DNA of 59,561 nt from JAHELQ01 sp965603365 (GTDB taxonomy: Bacteria; Acidobacteriota; Aminicenantia; UBA2199), in assembly GCA_965603365.1 (NCBI GenBank), contig CBFDCR010000028.1:1-59561 (forward strand). The letters run 5' to 3'. Of the stretch, positions 59,308 to 59,561 are shown one piece after another; within the stretch, counting starts at the first letter, position 1, and each line of letters opens with the position of its first letter. Under the pieces are notes generated by a model that did no database searches, was not told the DNA's origin, and saw only the letters and a program-made list of their open reading frames with translations. The position numbers were made by a program, and so were the translations under genes.

Positions 59308-59561
59308 CTAAAGCTTTTCAATCTCCCTTTTGGTCAAGCCCGTATAGTCTGAAATCTTTTCTACTGGCAGCCCCTCTTCTTTCATCTTTTGCGCTATTGC
59401 TATGGCTTTATTCTTTTCGCCTTCTTTAAGGCCCTCTCGTTTCCCCTTTTTAACTCCCTTTTCCAGACCCTTCTCCAGCCCGATCCGTTTACCCTCCTTT
59501 AAGCCACGCTGCTCTCCCAACTTAAGCGCCTCTTTGCGGATGCGCTCCTCCTCCTTGTAAC
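59308..59561 (-). CDS. C-terminal part of an Rpn-family (PD-(D/E)XK) nuclease-like protein, runs off the window
   Basis: The frame continues past the window edge, so the real start lies to the right. The visible 83 residues begin YKEEERIRKEALKLGEQRGLKEG and have the long glycine-punctuated basic helix (GLEKGLEKGVKKGKREGLKEG), then IAQKMKEEGLPVEKISDYTGLTKREIEKL. That is the characteristic tail of Rpn/transposase-like nucleases (PDDEXK_2 family, often annotated transposase_31 or DUF4351-related). The N-terminal nuclease part is not visible. Such genes occur in mobile regions, matching the integrase nearby. Confidence 0.8.
   Translation of the reverse strand, partial: YKEEERIRKEALKLGEQRGLKEGKRIGLEKGLEKGVKKGKREGLKEGEKNKAIAIAQKMKEEGLPVEKISDYTGLTKREIEKL

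Noticed and set aside
59146..59352. 68-codon plus-strand frame near the right end
   Set aside because: Starts inside the inverted repeat and overlaps the nuclease gene on the opposite strand; composition is not protein-like.

Overview
The window looks like a chromosomal segment from a Gram-negative, probably anaerobic, deep-branching bacterium. It carries the two halves of ADP-heptose synthesis plus a heptosyltransferase (LPS core), a Tat-exported [NiFe] hydrogenase, many large secreted proteins and proteases, and remnants of NRPS/PKS genes. This mix recalls Candidatus Aminicenantes or Acidobacteriota-like genomes, but there is no rRNA or marker gene here, so the assignment is tentative. No rRNA, tRNA or CRISPR array was seen.

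Layout. 1-2.3 kb: accessory edge with the possible start of a REP-associated transposase, a REP-like repeat, two toxin-antitoxin pairs and a LamG gene remnant. 2.4-5.9 kb: metallophosphoesterase, acyl-CoA synthetase, amidohydrolase. 6.3-14.1 kb: four consecutive genes for large exported proteins (a transglutaminase-like protein, two unknowns, a VWA protein) between a sigma-54-like promoter and a strong terminator. 14.2-23.2 kb: a repeat-rich region with a PLP enzyme of the cysteine synthase family, a three-gene hydrogenase operon, a 56-residue cysteine-containing peptide gene, a subtilase without a signal peptide and a radical SAM protein. Two families of promoter-bearing dispersed repeats precede these genes. 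23.3-24.1 kb: an inositol-monophosphatase-family phosphatase.

24.1-34.4 kb holds two putative NAD-targeting conflict systems: a single-gene SIR2-Nudix fusion, and a compact three-gene operon ending in a KGGVGR-type P-loop ATPase fused to a TIR domain. A YHS protein, a papain-family protease, a sugar kinase and an alpha/beta hydrolase lie between them. 34.4-39.6 kb: a catalytically dead beta-lactamase-fold membrane protein, then a complete four-gene cassette for making a hydroxymalonyl-type acyl-ACP extender unit. 39.7-42.6 kb: a membrane methyltransferase, a heptosyltransferase, and an AAA ATPase with a shortened partner. 42.6-46.9 kb is a gene graveyard: NRPS condensation, PKS acyltransferase, PKS ketoreductase, ATP-grasp and AAA-ATPase-like fragments lie head to tail with frameshifts and an in-frame TAG.

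47.1-57.1 kb: an exported unknown protein, a rhamnulose-1-phosphate-aldolase-like enzyme, a secreted subtilase overlapping a heptose kinase/adenylyltransferase pair (the kinase has an 11-G tract), a gene remnant, and a 1505-residue secreted zinc metalloprotease with 11 tandem beta domains. 57.4-59.6 kb: an integrase-excisionase pair, inverted repeats and the 3' part of an Rpn-type nuclease gene that runs off the window.
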